Assembly (NCBI GenBank): GCA_025965125.1
Contig: JAOPXM010000013.1
Coordinates: forward strand, 1 to 41,024
Source of the DNA: Nocardioides sp.
GTDB lineage: Bacteria; Actinomycetota; Actinomycetes; Propionibacteriales; Nocardioidaceae
DNA length: 41,024 nucleotides
Reading direction: 5' to 3'
Shown here in pieces: positions 7,271 through 15,596 of the stretch. The stretch's first letter is position 1, and each line of letters opens with the position of its first letter. The notes below the pieces were generated by a model. It saw nothing but the letters and a program-made list of their open reading frames with translations. It did not search any database and was not told where the DNA came from. Position numbers and translations under genes: made by a program.

Positions 7271-7771
7271 TCAACCGGTGACGGCCACGTCGGACACCTG
7301 GTAGCCGACCTCCTCGTCCATGGCGTTCTTGTCCTGGTCGACGTAGACCGAGCTCGGGTAGTCCTGCCCATCGGGCCACGTCACGTCGACCGAGGCCGCT
7401 CCGGTGTCGTTGGCGGCGTCGATGACGTCGTTGATGCTCAGCCAGCGGTACTTCTCGACCGGATCGCCCTGCTTCACGCCGCGGCCACCCTCGGCGTACA
7501 CCGCGGCCGTGACGTCGCCGTGCTCGACCGTGACCCGGATCGGGACGCCGGCGTCGGCACAGAAGCAGCTGACGGAAAGGGAGTAGGAGTAGTCGGTCGG
7601 CTCGAAGGCGGGATAGCTCCCGACCGTGGGCTCCGCCGTGGGAGTGGGAGAGGTGCTCGAGGACCCTCCGGGGTCGGTGGCCGTGCCGGGATCGGAGTCG
7701 TTGCCGCACGCGGCGAGCGCGAGACACGCGACGGTGGCGACCAGCACGGCTGAAGGGGAGAGTCGCGACAT
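7271..7771 (-). CDS. DUF6174-type lipoprotein
   Basis: 166 residues with a lipoprotein signal peptide ending in the lipobox LAAC, lipidated Cys 22, then a Ser/Thr/Pro-rich linker (about 30-50). The mature domain carries SVSCFC (Cys 69, Cys 71), which are likely to form a disulfide or redox pair, followed by PIRVTVEHGDV and a C-terminal MDEEVGYQVSDV. This pattern matches the actinobacterial DUF6174 family, whose function is unknown. It is convergent with the EEP gene 30 bp away. Expected location: outer face of the cytoplasmic membrane. Confidence 0.8.
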   Translation of the reverse strand: MSRLSPSAVLVATVACLALAACGNDSDPGTATDPGGSSSTSPTPTAEPTVGSYPAFEPTDYSYSLSVSCFCADAGVPIRVTVEHGDVTAAVYAEGGRGVKQGDPVEKYRWLSINDVIDAANDTGAASVDVTWPDGQDYPSSVYVDQDKNAMDEEVGYQVSDVAVTG

Positions 7772-7879
7772 GGTGTTCTGACGTTCGACGCGCCCCGGAG
7801 GATCCGGATATGAGTCGACGCGGTTGGATGGTGGTGTCAGGGTGGGAGGACTGCCCGGCTAGACCTCGCGGAGGAACGC

Positions 7880-8062
7880 ATGACGGACTCGAAGGACAAC
7901 GACGACCTCAAGGCCAAGATGCGGGAGGCGCTGGATCGCAAGAACTCCAAGGAGAAGGGCGTCCACCAGGACGGCCCCGTGAAGGAGAAGGCCCACGGCT
8001 CCGAGGTCGTCGGCGGGGCCCCGAAGATGCACCGACGCAAGGCCGGTGGGGGCGGCTCGTGA
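7880..8062 (+). CDS. DUF5302 small protein
   Basis: A 60-residue, highly charged protein without Cys or membrane segment. The start MTDSKDNDDLKAKMREALDRK is probably helical; the end HGSEVVGGAPKMHRRK is the family hallmark. Function is unknown and it is found in actinobacteria. A strong Shine-Dalgarno GGAGG (7870-7874) lies 5 nt before ATG. Confidence 0.85.
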   Translation: MTDSKDNDDLKAKMREALDRKNSKEKGVHQDGPVKEKAHGSEVVGGAPKMHRRKAGGGGS

Positions 8063-8161
8063 CAATGGCCACGCCCGAGACGACTGCCGCTTCGATGCCG
8101 CGTTCGACACGATAGGCGTGGTCGGCGGATAGCCGAGCGTCTGGTGAACAGGAGCAGCAGG

Positions 8162-8698
8162 ATGCAGTTCGGTCGTAGCTACGAGGAGTTCGAGGTCGGC
8201 GCGACGTACAAGCACTGGCCCGGCAAGACGGTCACGGAGTACGACGACCACTTGTTCTGCCTGCTCACGATGAACCACCACCCCCTGCACCTCGACGCCA
8301 ACTACGCCGAGGAGACCACCCAGTTCGGCAAGAACGTCGTGGTCGGCAACTACGTCTACTCGATCCTGCTCGGCATGTCGGTGGCCGACGTCTCCGGCAA
8401 GGCAATCGCCAACCTCGAGGTCGAGTTTCTGCGGCATGTCGCACCGACGTTCCACGGCGACACTCTCTACGGAGAGACCACGGTGCTGGACAAGACCGAG
8501 AGCAAGAGCAAGGACGACCGAGGCGTCGTCCACGTGGAGACCATCGGCTACAACCAGGACGGCAAGGTCGTGTGCATCTTCCGCCGCAAGGTGATGGTGC
8601 CGAAGAACAGCTACCTCGAGGCCCGTGGTGGCGAGCAGCCCGGTCGTCCCGTGCCGCAGCCGGACAAGAACTGGGCGGGCTCAGCGCCGGTTGAGTGA
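8162..8698 (+). CDS. MaoC family dehydratase (mesaconyl-CoA hydratase-like hotdog protein)
   Basis: 178 residues forming one hotdog domain. The segment LTMNHHPLHLDANYA (35-49) aligns with the hydratase signature, and ANLEVEFLRHVAPTFHGDTLYGET (83-106) is typical of mesaconyl-CoA hydratase-like MaoC proteins. The position usually held by the catalytic Asp is Asn 38, while the partner His 43 is kept; this TMN form seems normal for the mesaconyl-type branch. Likely reaction: reversible hydration of a 2-enoyl-CoA. ATG 8162 follows AGGAG (8150-8154) by 7 nt, better placed than the GTG at 8144. Its 3' end overlaps the convergent MFS gene by 18 bp. Confidence 0.85.
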   Translation: MQFGRSYEEFEVGATYKHWPGKTVTEYDDHLFCLLTMNHHPLHLDANYAEETTQFGKNVVVGNYVYSILLGMSVADVSGKAIANLEVEFLRHVAPTFHGDTLYGETTVLDKTESKSKDDRGVVHVETIGYNQDGKVVCIFRRKVMVPKNSYLEARGGEQPGRPVPQPDKNWAGSAPVE

Positions 8699-9844
8699 GG
8701 CCGCCAGCCGCGGAGCGAACGCCGGAGCCAGTGGGACGATGCCGAGCACAAGCACCATGGGTACGGCGAAGCCGATCCGGAGCGAGTCGGAGCCAATGAG
8801 CCCGGTGAGCACCGAACCGAGCAGCGCGCCGACGTAGTTGAACTGGTTGAACCGGGCGATGACGGCGTCGACCCGGGCCTGGCGGACCGCGGGGTCGAAA
8901 CCCTCGCCGCCGGCGATCCGCGCGGCAGCGGAGAAGCTCAACGGCGCAACCACGGCGACGCCCGCGCCGAGGAGTGCGAAGCCGAGCACGGCGACCTGCC
9001 AGCTGGGTGAGAAGACGACGACCGCGAGCGCGGCCGCGGCGACCACAGCCCCCACCCGCAGCACGAGGACGGCGCCATGGCGGCGGACCAGCGAGTCGCC
9101 CGCGATCCGGACCGCGCCGCTGGCCACCAGGTAGGCAAGGGCCGCGAGGGCGACGTAGCGTTGCGGTGTCGAGAAGGTGTGGTCGAGGAACAACGGACCC
9201 CAGGTCTGCACGGCCGTGTCGACCATGTAGAAGAGCACCATCGCGACGCCGACCAGCATGATCGGCCGCCACGGTACGGCGACCTGGGTCGCGAGCTCCG
9301 TAGGTCCGTGGTCGCGCGGCAGGAACGGGCCGAAGGCGACCAGCAGCGGGACGACCCCGAGCACGGCGCTCGCCGGCAGCGGCAGGTCGGAGGTAGCGAG
9401 CGTGCTGGCAGCGCCGAGCACGCCACCGAGCGTCCACGCGCCGTGGAACGACGGGAGGATGGGACGGTCGTAGCGGTGCTCGAGCGCGACCGCCTGCATG
9501 TTCGTGCTCGCATCGACCACGCCGAGACCGAGCCCGTACGCCGCGACCCCACCGATGAAGAACGCGGCGCTCTGGGCGGAGCAGAGAACGGGCACGGCCA
9601 CCGCGACGATGAGGAGGCCGGCTCGCAGCAGCAACGCGCTGTCGCGGCGCCTGGCGAGACCCTCGGCCAGGACCGAACCGGCCCCGGCCAGCAGGATCAT
9701 CATCAACAGGATGAGCGAGAGGTCCACGTCCGAGAGGTCCCAGCGGTCCTGGAACTCCGGGAGCCGGGTCGTGAGGCTGAGGAGGATCAGGCCCTGGGAC
9801 AGGAATCCGGCGGCGGCGGCGGCGCGAGCCCGGGAGAGGTCCAT
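8681..9844 (-). CDS. MFS transporter (YbjJ-like)
   Basis: A 387-residue integral membrane protein with about twelve hydrophobic helices. It begins MDLSRARAAAAAGFLSQGL, has the loop LAEGLARRRDSALLLRAGLL between early helices, and contains GLGLGVVDASTNMQAVALEH, which is typical of the YbjJ-like branch of the major facilitator superfamily. The substrate is unknown. It starts at ATG 9844, divergent from the channel gene, and ends 18 bp inside the MaoC-like gene on the other strand. Confidence 0.85.
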   Translation of the reverse strand: MDLSRARAAAAAGFLSQGLILLSLTTRLPEFQDRWDLSDVDLSLILLMMILLAGAGSVLAEGLARRRDSALLLRAGLLIVAVAVPVLCSAQSAAFFIGGVAAYGLGLGVVDASTNMQAVALEHRYDRPILPSFHGAWTLGGVLGAASTLATSDLPLPASAVLGVVPLLVAFGPFLPRDHGPTELATQVAVPWRPIMLVGVAMVLFYMVDTAVQTWGPLFLDHTFSTPQRYVALAALAYLVASGAVRIAGDSLVRRHGAVLVLRVGAVVAAAALAVVVFSPSWQVAVLGFALLGAGVAVVAPLSFSAAARIAGGEGFDPAVRQARVDAVIARFNQFNYVGALLGSVLTGLIGSDSLRIGFAVPMVLVLGIVPLAPAFAPRLAASLNRR

Positions 9845-9958
9845 GGCCGAATCGTGGCACGACTGCTCTGGTCCACCGGGGCGCTAGAAGCCGAAATGGT
9901 GTTCGGTGTGCCGACGGTGCGGGACCATCACGGGACCGCACTCGACCAAGGAGATGGA

Positions 9959-11920
9959 ATGGCACGCACCGGCCAGCAGATGCGCAGTCGCACGGCGAGG
10001 GCGATGGCCGACCGGACGGCGGCCTCGCCAACCGTCACCCGAGGCGCCCGAGCGCCGAAGTCAGACCTCGGCGACAAGCTGCGCTACCGCTTCGACAACA
10101 GCATGTCGCGAGGAACGCCGGCTCTGATCGCCTGGCTGTCCGTCGTGACGCTCGTGCTGATCCTGGTCTTCTCGGTGTTCGTCACGATCTTCCGGCTCCG
10201 GCCCGCGGCGTACGCCGACCGCGGCTTCTTCCACGAGATGTTCTACAGCCTGCTGCACGCGCTGGATCCAGGCACGATCGGGGGTGACTCCGGTCCGTGG
10301 CGATTCCTGCTCACGACGCTGGCACTCACGATCGCCGGCCTCTTCATCGTGAGCGCGCTGATCGGTGTCATCGCGACGGGCATCGACAGCAAGCTCGCCG
10401 AGCTGCGTCGCGGCCGATCCATCGTGCTGGAGTCCGGCCACACCGTGATCCTCGGCTGGTCGGACTCGATCTTCACGATCGTGAGTGAGCTGACCATCGC
10501 CAACGAGAGCCGCAGGAAGCCCGTCATCGTGATCCTCGCCGACCGCGACAAGGTGGAGATGGAGGACGAGCTCAAGGCCAAGGTCCCGGACTCCCGCGGA
10601 ACCCGGGTGATCTGCCGGTCCGGCTCACCCATGGACATCGACGACCTCAGGCTGAGCAGCCACCAGACGGCCCGTTCGGTGATCCTCCTGGCGCCGGACT
10701 CCGAGGACCCCGACAGCGAGGTCATCAAGACCCTGCTGGCGCTCACGCACGGGGGGAGCGACGGGCCCCGCATCGTGGCCGAGATCCGCAACCCGAGCAA
10801 CCTCGAGGCGGCGCGACTGGTGGGCGCCAACCGCACCGTGCTGCTCGACATCCGCGAGACCGTCGCCAAGCTGGTCGTGCAGACGTCCCGACAGTCCGGC
10901 GCGTCCGCTGTGTACACCGAGCTCTTCGACTACGAGGGCGACGAGATCTACTTCCTCGAGAAGCATGACCTGGACGGCTCGACGTATGGCCAGGCTCAGC
11001 TCGCCTTCGAGAACGCCTCGGTCATCGGCCTGGTCACCGACGGCATCCCGGGTCTGAACCCACCCCCGGACACCGTCATCTCCGGGCACGGCCTCGTCGT
11101 CGTCGCGGAGGACGACTCGGCCCTCGACGGCCAGTCCCCTTCTCTCGCCGAGCCCGATCTGACACTGCTCGGCACCGAGACCGGCACCGACGAGCACCCC
11201 ACGCAGGCACTGCTGATCGGCTGGAACGAGCGCGCGCCGATCGTGCTGCGCGAGCTCGAGCACTACGCACAGCCCGGGTCGACCCTGACCGTGCTCACGT
11301 CGTTCGGTCACCCTGAGGTGCCCGAGCTCGAGAGTCTCGCGGTCACGATCGTCTCCGGTGCCACGACCGATCGCGCGACGCTGGAGAAGCATGTCGTCGA
11401 CGGCCTCGACCAGGTGATCGTGCTCTGCTACTCCGACGACCTCCCGGTCCAGGCGGCGGACGCACGGACCCTGGTCACGCTGCTCCACGTCCGCGACATC
11501 CTGTCCGGCTTCGGGTCGCCGACGCCGGTGGTCAGCGAGATGCTCGACGACCGCAACCGGGTCCTGGCCCAGGTGGCACAGGTCGACGACGTGGTGGTCA
11601 GCGGCGAGATCGTCAGCCTGATCGTCACTCAGCTCTCCGAGGACCAGCGCCTCGAGCTGGTCTTCTCCGAGCTGCTCGGCAACACGGGCGCGGAGATCTA
11701 CCTGCGACCCGCGGAGTGGTACGTCCAGCCGGGTGCGGAGGTCAGCTACGCGACGATCGTGGCGGGCGCGCTGCGCCGCGGGGAGACGGCCATCGGCTTC
11801 AAGTCGGAGCAGCTCGCGCGCGGGGACGGCACCGCGTTCGCCGTGGTGGTGAACCCGGCCAAGTCGGAGCGGTTCACCGTGCTTCCCGGCGACCGTGTCG
11901 TGGTGCTGGCCGAGTCCTGA
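9959..11920 (+). CDS. CASTOR/POLLUX-related putative ion channel
   Basis: 653 residues. A basic N-terminus is followed by TM1 (about 57-78), a re-entrant pore region containing LDPGTIGGDSG (about 102-112) and TM2 (116-142). There are then two cytosolic RCK-like Rossmann domains, the first from HTVILGWSDS (about 161) and the second from QALLIGWNERAPIVL (about 416). This architecture is that of the plant nuclear channels CASTOR/POLLUX and their bacterial relatives; ion selectivity is not established from sequence, and a GYG potassium filter is absent. AAGGAG (9948-9953) lies 5 nt before ATG 9959, so the long upstream open frame is not used. The phosphatase gene follows after 14 bp. Confidence 0.86.
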   Translation: MARTGQQMRSRTARAMADRTAASPTVTRGARAPKSDLGDKLRYRFDNSMSRGTPALIAWLSVVTLVLILVFSVFVTIFRLRPAAYADRGFFHEMFYSLLHALDPGTIGGDSGPWRFLLTTLALTIAGLFIVSALIGVIATGIDSKLAELRRGRSIVLESGHTVILGWSDSIFTIVSELTIANESRRKPVIVILADRDKVEMEDELKAKVPDSRGTRVICRSGSPMDIDDLRLSSHQTARSVILLAPDSEDPDSEVIKTLLALTHGGSDGPRIVAEIRNPSNLEAARLVGANRTVLLDIRETVAKLVVQTSRQSGASAVYTELFDYEGDEIYFLEKHDLDGSTYGQAQLAFENASVIGLVTDGIPGLNPPPDTVISGHGLVVVAEDDSALDGQSPSLAEPDLTLLGTETGTDEHPTQALLIGWNERAPIVLRELEHYAQPGSTLTVLTSFGHPEVPELESLAVTIVSGATTDRATLEKHVVDGLDQVIVLCYSDDLPVQAADARTLVTLLHVRDILSGFGSPTPVVSEMLDDRNRVLAQVAQVDDVVVSGEIVSLIVTQLSEDQRLELVFSELLGNTGAEIYLRPAEWYVQPGAEVSYATIVAGALRRGETAIGFKSEQLARGDGTAFAVVVNPAKSERFTVLPGDRVVVLAES

Positions 11921-11934
11921 GCGAGACTCGACCC

Positions 11935-12501
11935 ATGAGCGAGCACGAGCTGTGGCTGGTCCGGCACGGGCAGACCGAGTGGAGCCGGGACGGACGGCAC
12001 ACGTCCACGACCGACCTGCCCCTGCTCCCCGAGGGCGAGGAGGTCGCCCGCGGGCTCCGCGAGCGGCTGGCCGAACAGAACTTCGCCCTGGTGCTCACCA
12101 GCCCCCGGCTGCGCGCCCGCAGGACGGCGGAGCTGACCGGGTTCGCCGATGCCGAGCAGACGGAGGACCTCGCGGAATGGAGGTACGGCGACTACGAGGG
12201 CATCACCACCGACGAGATCCGCAAGTCCGTCCCGGACTGGACGGTGTGGACGCATCCGAGTCCCGGCGGCGAGTCCGCAGCGGAAGTGGCGGCACGTCAG
12301 GACCGGGTGGTCGAGCGGGTTCGCGCGGCCGAGGGGCCGGTCCTGGCGTTCGGGCACGGGCACTCGCTGCGAGTGCTGGCGGCGCGGTGGCTGGGCTTGG
12401 CGGGGACCGATGGCCGGCTGTTCCGGCTGGACACCGCGACCGTGTCCGTCCTGGGTTACGAGCGCGGCAGCCCGGTGCTGCTGCGCTGGAACTGCCCTTG
12501 A
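11935..12501 (+). CDS. Histidine phosphatase family protein (phosphoglycerate mutase-like)
   Basis: 188 residues of the branch 1 histidine phosphatase superfamily. The phospho-accepting His 11 is in LVRHGQTEW, the acid Glu 82 in EWRYGDYEG, and the second catalytic His 141 in FGHGHS. The GDYEG pattern is typical of actinobacterial acid phosphatases such as Rv3214-like proteins; the substrate is open. ATG 11935 is 14 nt after the channel stop, suggesting an operon. A GAGACT box 6 nt before the ATG could also give a leaderless transcript. Confidence 0.87.
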   Translation: MSEHELWLVRHGQTEWSRDGRHTSTTDLPLLPEGEEVARGLRERLAEQNFALVLTSPRLRARRTAELTGFADAEQTEDLAEWRYGDYEGITTDEIRKSVPDWTVWTHPSPGGESAAEVAARQDRVVERVRAAEGPVLAFGHGHSLRVLAARWLGLAGTDGRLFRLDTATVSVLGYERGSPVLLRWNCP

Positions 12502-12533
12502 CCGTGTGAGCCCCGGACGGGGACCGTTGGCGC

Positions 12534-13175
12534 ATGTCCCTGAGTGCCGGATGCCCACGCTGCTCGGCCCCCATCGCCGAGTGGTCGGACGGTTCGGACC
12601 ACGGCTGGTCGTGTCCCGAGCACGGCGCGGTGCTGCCCTTGTGGCGGCCGGCAGAGGCGTCGTACGACGCGTTCGTCGAGCACCTGCAGACGGCGGCGGC
12701 GTTCCCGACGTACCTCCCGTGGCCGATGAGCCCGGGATGGGGCGTCACCGACTTCGCCGTCGTGGCCGACCGGCCGGATCGGGCCCGGGCGACGATGACC
12801 TGCTGTTCGGGGACAAGCGACCTCGACGGTCCGGTCGACGTCCTCGTCGTGACCGAGGAGGCCGGCACCGGGCTCGGCGCACGGTGCGCGGGCACCAGAC
12901 ACGACGATCCGGGAGTCGGCGAGGGGCCGCCGGCCGTCCGTGTCCGGGTCGAGAGCCTGCAGGTGTCCCTGTGGCCGGTGTCGACCAGCGGGCAGACGGG
13001 GGAGTGGGATCGTTCGGTCGTCGTGGGCGAGGCACACGGGCGGTGGCTGTGGATCGTGCTGCGACCCGCCTCGGCGATGTTGCTGCTACGCGACGAGTGG
13101 ATCCTGCGCGATGTCTCGCGTCTGGGCCCGCCGCTGGTGGAGACGACCTTCGGGGGCCCGCGGCCGCCTTGGTGA
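12534..13175 (+). CDS. DUF6758 family protein with N-terminal zinc ribbon
   Basis: 213 residues. The N-terminus carries Cys 7 and Cys 10 (CPRC), then Cys 27 and His 30 (CPEH), fitting a small zinc ribbon. The rest is a beta-rich domain with FPTYLPWPMSPGWGVTDFAVV and TCCSGTSDLDGPVD. This is an actinobacterial family of unknown role, sometimes mislabelled phosphotransacetylase. ATG 12534 is 32 nt after the phosphatase stop. Confidence 0.78.
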   Translation: MSLSAGCPRCSAPIAEWSDGSDHGWSCPEHGAVLPLWRPAEASYDAFVEHLQTAAAFPTYLPWPMSPGWGVTDFAVVADRPDRARATMTCCSGTSDLDGPVDVLVVTEEAGTGLGARCAGTRHDDPGVGEGPPAVRVRVESLQVSLWPVSTSGQTGEWDRSVVVGEAHGRWLWIVLRPASAMLLLRDEWILRDVSRLGPPLVETTFGGPRPPW

Positions 13176-13212
13176 CCTCAGGGCAGCGACTCACGCCCCA
13201 CGCGACACGGCC

Positions 13213-13218
13213 TAGGCT
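13213..13218 (+). promoter_or_regulatory. -10 box TAGGCT, leaderless promoter of PHP-marC
   Basis: TAGGCT is followed by 6 nt and the GTG start of the PHP gene, with no ribosome binding site. This is the clearest leaderless start in the window. Confidence 0.6.
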
Positions 13219-13224
13219 CGCCGC

Positions 13225-14103
13225 GTGCGCATCGACCTCCACACCCACTCGCGGGCCAGCGACGGCACGCAGTCGCCGGAGGAGCTGGTGCGAGCCGCGG
13301 TCACAGTGGGACTCGACGTGCTCGCGATCACGGACCACGACACGTCCGCGGGGTGGGCCGAGGCCGAGCGCACCGCACGGGAGCTCGGTCTCGAGCTGGT
13401 CCGGGGCATGGAGATCAGCACGAAGCACCACGGCAGGGGAGTTCACCTGCTCGCGTACCTGCCGGACCCGACGTACCCCCCGCTGCTCACCGAGCTGGCC
13501 CGGGTCCTCGACGGACGCCGCTCGCGGGTGCCGGTGATGCTCGACCGGCTGCGGGGTATGGACATCGAGATCACCGACGAGGACGTACGCCGTGCATCCG
13601 GCGGCACCGCCGCCACCGGCAGGCCGCACGTCGCCGATGCGCTGGTCGCACTGGGGCGGGTGACGGACCGGTCGGAGGCGTTCGACCGCTACCTGGGCGC
13701 CGGGCGTCCGGCGCACGTCGACCGCTATGCCGCTCCGCTTGTCGACACGATCCGGCTCGTGCGCGAGGCCGGCGGGGTCAGCGTGATCGCCCACCCCTGG
13801 GGGCGCAGCGGCCGGCACTGGCCGGGAGCGGCCGAGCTGGCGGCGCTCAAGGACGAGGGACTGTCGGGCGTGGAGGTGGACCACCAGGACCACGACACCG
13901 ACTCGCGGCGCCTGCTGCGCTCGATCGCGCGGGACCTGGACCTCGTGGTGACCGGGTCCAGCGACCACCACGGCACCGGAAAGATCGACCACGACCTGGG
14001 GGTGAACACGACGTCGGCCGCTGACTACGAGCGGCTCCTCGAGCTCGCCGCGGCGGCGTCCGCACGCTCGGGCCGACAGACCCCGCAGGTGGTCAGACCG
14101 TGA
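13225..14103 (+). CDS. PHP domain metal-dependent phosphoesterase
   Basis: 292 residues. The trinuclear metal site of PHP phosphoesterases is visible: His 6 and His 8 (DLHTHS), Asp 13, Asp 37-His 38 (ITDHDT), Glu 63 (GMEIS), His 74 and later IAHPWG and SSDHHG. The arrangement resembles YciV/RNase AM (TrpH) proteins that act on 3',5'-nucleotide bisphosphates or trim RNA 5' ends; the exact substrate is inference. The start GTG 13225 is supported by the adjacent TAGGCT box. Its last 4 bases overlap the marC start (GTGA), so the genes are coupled. Confidence 0.88.
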   Translation: MRIDLHTHSRASDGTQSPEELVRAAVTVGLDVLAITDHDTSAGWAEAERTARELGLELVRGMEISTKHHGRGVHLLAYLPDPTYPPLLTELARVLDGRRSRVPVMLDRLRGMDIEITDEDVRRASGGTAATGRPHVADALVALGRVTDRSEAFDRYLGAGRPAHVDRYAAPLVDTIRLVREAGGVSVIAHPWGRSGRHWPGAAELAALKDEGLSGVEVDHQDHDTDSRRLLRSIARDLDLVVTGSSDHHGTGKIDHDLGVNTTSAADYERLLELAAAASARSGRQTPQVVRP

Positions 14104-14717
14104 CCAGCATCATCAGCGGCGTCCTGTTCGTCGAGGTGTACGTGACGCTCTTCGTGATCATGGACCCAGTGGGAACCGTGCCGATCTTCTTGTCGCTGAC
14201 CAGTGGACGATCGGCTGCGACCGCCCGGCGGGCGGCCTGGCAGGCAGTGGCCGTGTCGTTCGCGGTGATCTCGGTGTTCGCGTTCTTCGGCCAGCAGATC
14301 CTGGCCTACCTCCACATCTCGTTGCCGGCGCTGCAGTGCGCCGGCGGCCTGCTGCTGCTGCTCGTCGCCCTGGAACTGCTGACCGGCAACGAGAAGGAAC
14401 CGACCGCCGCCGCAGGCACCAACGTCGCGCTCGTGCCGCTCGGGACCCCGCTGCTGGCCGGACCGGGCGCGATCGTCGCGACGATGGTGTTCTCCCGCGA
14501 CGTCCACGACGTGCCCGACTTCGTCGCCGTGTCCGCCGGGGTCGTCGTCGTGCACCTGTGCATCTGGCTCGCGATGAGGTTCTCGCTGCCGATCCTGCGG
14601 CTCATCCGGGAGAGCGGGGTCCTCCTGGTCACCCGGATCGCCGGTCTCCTGCTGTCGGCGATCGCCGTGCAGCTGGTCGCCGACGCCGTACGAGCGTTCA
14701 TCGCCGGGGAGGGCTGA
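14100..14717 (+). CDS. MarC family integral membrane protein
   Basis: 205 residues with six predicted membrane helices. Typical features are the N-terminal VTLFVIMDPVGTVPIFLSLT, the second-repeat LVPLGTPLLAGPGAIVATMV and a C-terminal RIAGLLLSAIAVQLVADAV. MarC proteins are of uncertain function; a role in multiple antibiotic resistance was proposed and later doubted. It starts with GTG inside the PHP stop codon and converges on the SDR gene 39 bp away. Confidence 0.88.
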   Translation: MTSIISGVLFVEVYVTLFVIMDPVGTVPIFLSLTSGRSAATARRAAWQAVAVSFAVISVFAFFGQQILAYLHISLPALQCAGGLLLLLVALELLTGNEKEPTAAAGTNVALVPLGTPLLAGPGAIVATMVFSRDVHDVPDFVAVSAGVVVVHLCIWLAMRFSLPILRLIRESGVLLVTRIAGLLLSAIAVQLVADAVRAFIAGEG

Positions 14718-14756
14718 CGCCCACGCCGGTTGCGGAGCGAGGGCCGGGCAGGGCGG

Positions 14757-15536
14757 CTACTTGCGACCCACGGACTGGAGTCGCTGGAGCAGTCGGTTGG
14801 GCAGGATCCGGGACGCGGTGGCGATGGCCTTGTACTGCAGGCTCGGGATCGAGTAGGTCCGGCCCTTCGCGTAGTCGGCCAGGGCGTCGGCCACGAGCTT
14901 GTCGGCGTCTAGCCACAGGAAGTCCGGAGCGGAACCGCGGTCGACGTCCATCCGCTCGTGGAACTCGGTCTTCGTGAAGCCGGGGCACAGCGCCATGACC
15001 GTGACGCCCTGGTCGCGGTACTCGTTGGCGGCCCACTCGCTGAAGCTGTTCACCCAGGCCTTGGCCGCCGCGTAGGTGCCCCGGGGCAGGAAGGCCGCGA
15101 CGCTGGAGACGTTGATGACGCCGCCGCGGCCACGCTCGGTCATCGCACCCAGCGCCGCGTGGCTGAGCCGCAGCACCGAGGTCACCAGCACCTCGAGCAT
15201 CGCCGTCTCGGCATCGGCCGAGTTGGCGAGGAAGCGGCCCTTCAGCCCGAATCCCGCATTGTTGACCAGCAGGTCCACCGGTCGCTCGCGGTCGGCCAGG
15301 CGGGCCTCGACGCGAGCCAGGGAGTCGCGGTCGACGAGGTCGGCCGCGAGCACCTCGACCTGGACGCCGTGCGCCGTACGGAGCTCGGCGGCGACGGCCT
15401 CGAGCCGGGCCTCGTCCCGGGCCACGAGCACCAGGTCGTAGCCCTGCTGGGCGAGCTGAACGGCGAAGCCGTGACCGATTCCGGCGGTCGGACCGGTCAC
15501 CAGGGCGACGAGGGGGGCGGTACTCGATGCAGACAT
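14757..15536 (-). CDS. Short-chain dehydrogenase/reductase (SDR)
   Basis: A 259-residue NAD(P)-dependent oxidoreductase. Cofactor motif TGPTAGIG at 14-21, VNNAG at 91-95, Ser 144-145, and the catalytic YxxxK as Tyr 155 and Lys 159 (GTYAAAKAW). An Arg-Asp pair after the second strand (VARDEARL) suggests a preference for NADP(H). PGFTKTEFH follows, as in DltE-like classical SDRs. The substrate is unknown. The frame stays open far upstream over parA; ATG 15536 gives the standard SDR N-terminus, 60 bp from the divergent parA-like gene. Confidence 0.88.
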   Translation of the reverse strand: MSASSTAPLVALVTGPTAGIGHGFAVQLAQQGYDLVLVARDEARLEAVAAELRTAHGVQVEVLAADLVDRDSLARVEARLADRERPVDLLVNNAGFGLKGRFLANSADAETAMLEVLVTSVLRLSHAALGAMTERGRGGVINVSSVAAFLPRGTYAAAKAWVNSFSEWAANEYRDQGVTVMALCPGFTKTEFHERMDVDRGSAPDFLWLDADKLVADALADYAKGRTYSIPSLQYKAIATASRILPNRLLQRLQSVGRK

Positions 15537-15583
15537 GGCGCAAGTCAAACAGGTGCCTCCGCGATCTGCGCCGCTCGGTCCGG

Positions 15584-15589
15584 CATGAT
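15584..15589 (+). promoter_or_regulatory. Possible -10 box CATGAT, leaderless parA-like promoter
   Basis: CATGAT ends 7 nt before ATG 15597 and no ribosome binding site is present. The first base departs from TANNNT. Confidence 0.4.
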
Positions 15590-15596
15590 TGCCTCG

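Noticed and set aside
8083-8161. tRNA or small RNA gene between DUF5302 and the MaoC-like gene
   Set aside because: No cloverleaf, T-loop or strong hairpin is visible. It looks like a promoter and short leader.
9077-9958. N-terminal extension of the channel by 294 residues
   Set aside because: This stretch is antisense to the MFS gene. A good Shine-Dalgarno sequence fixes the start at ATG 9959.
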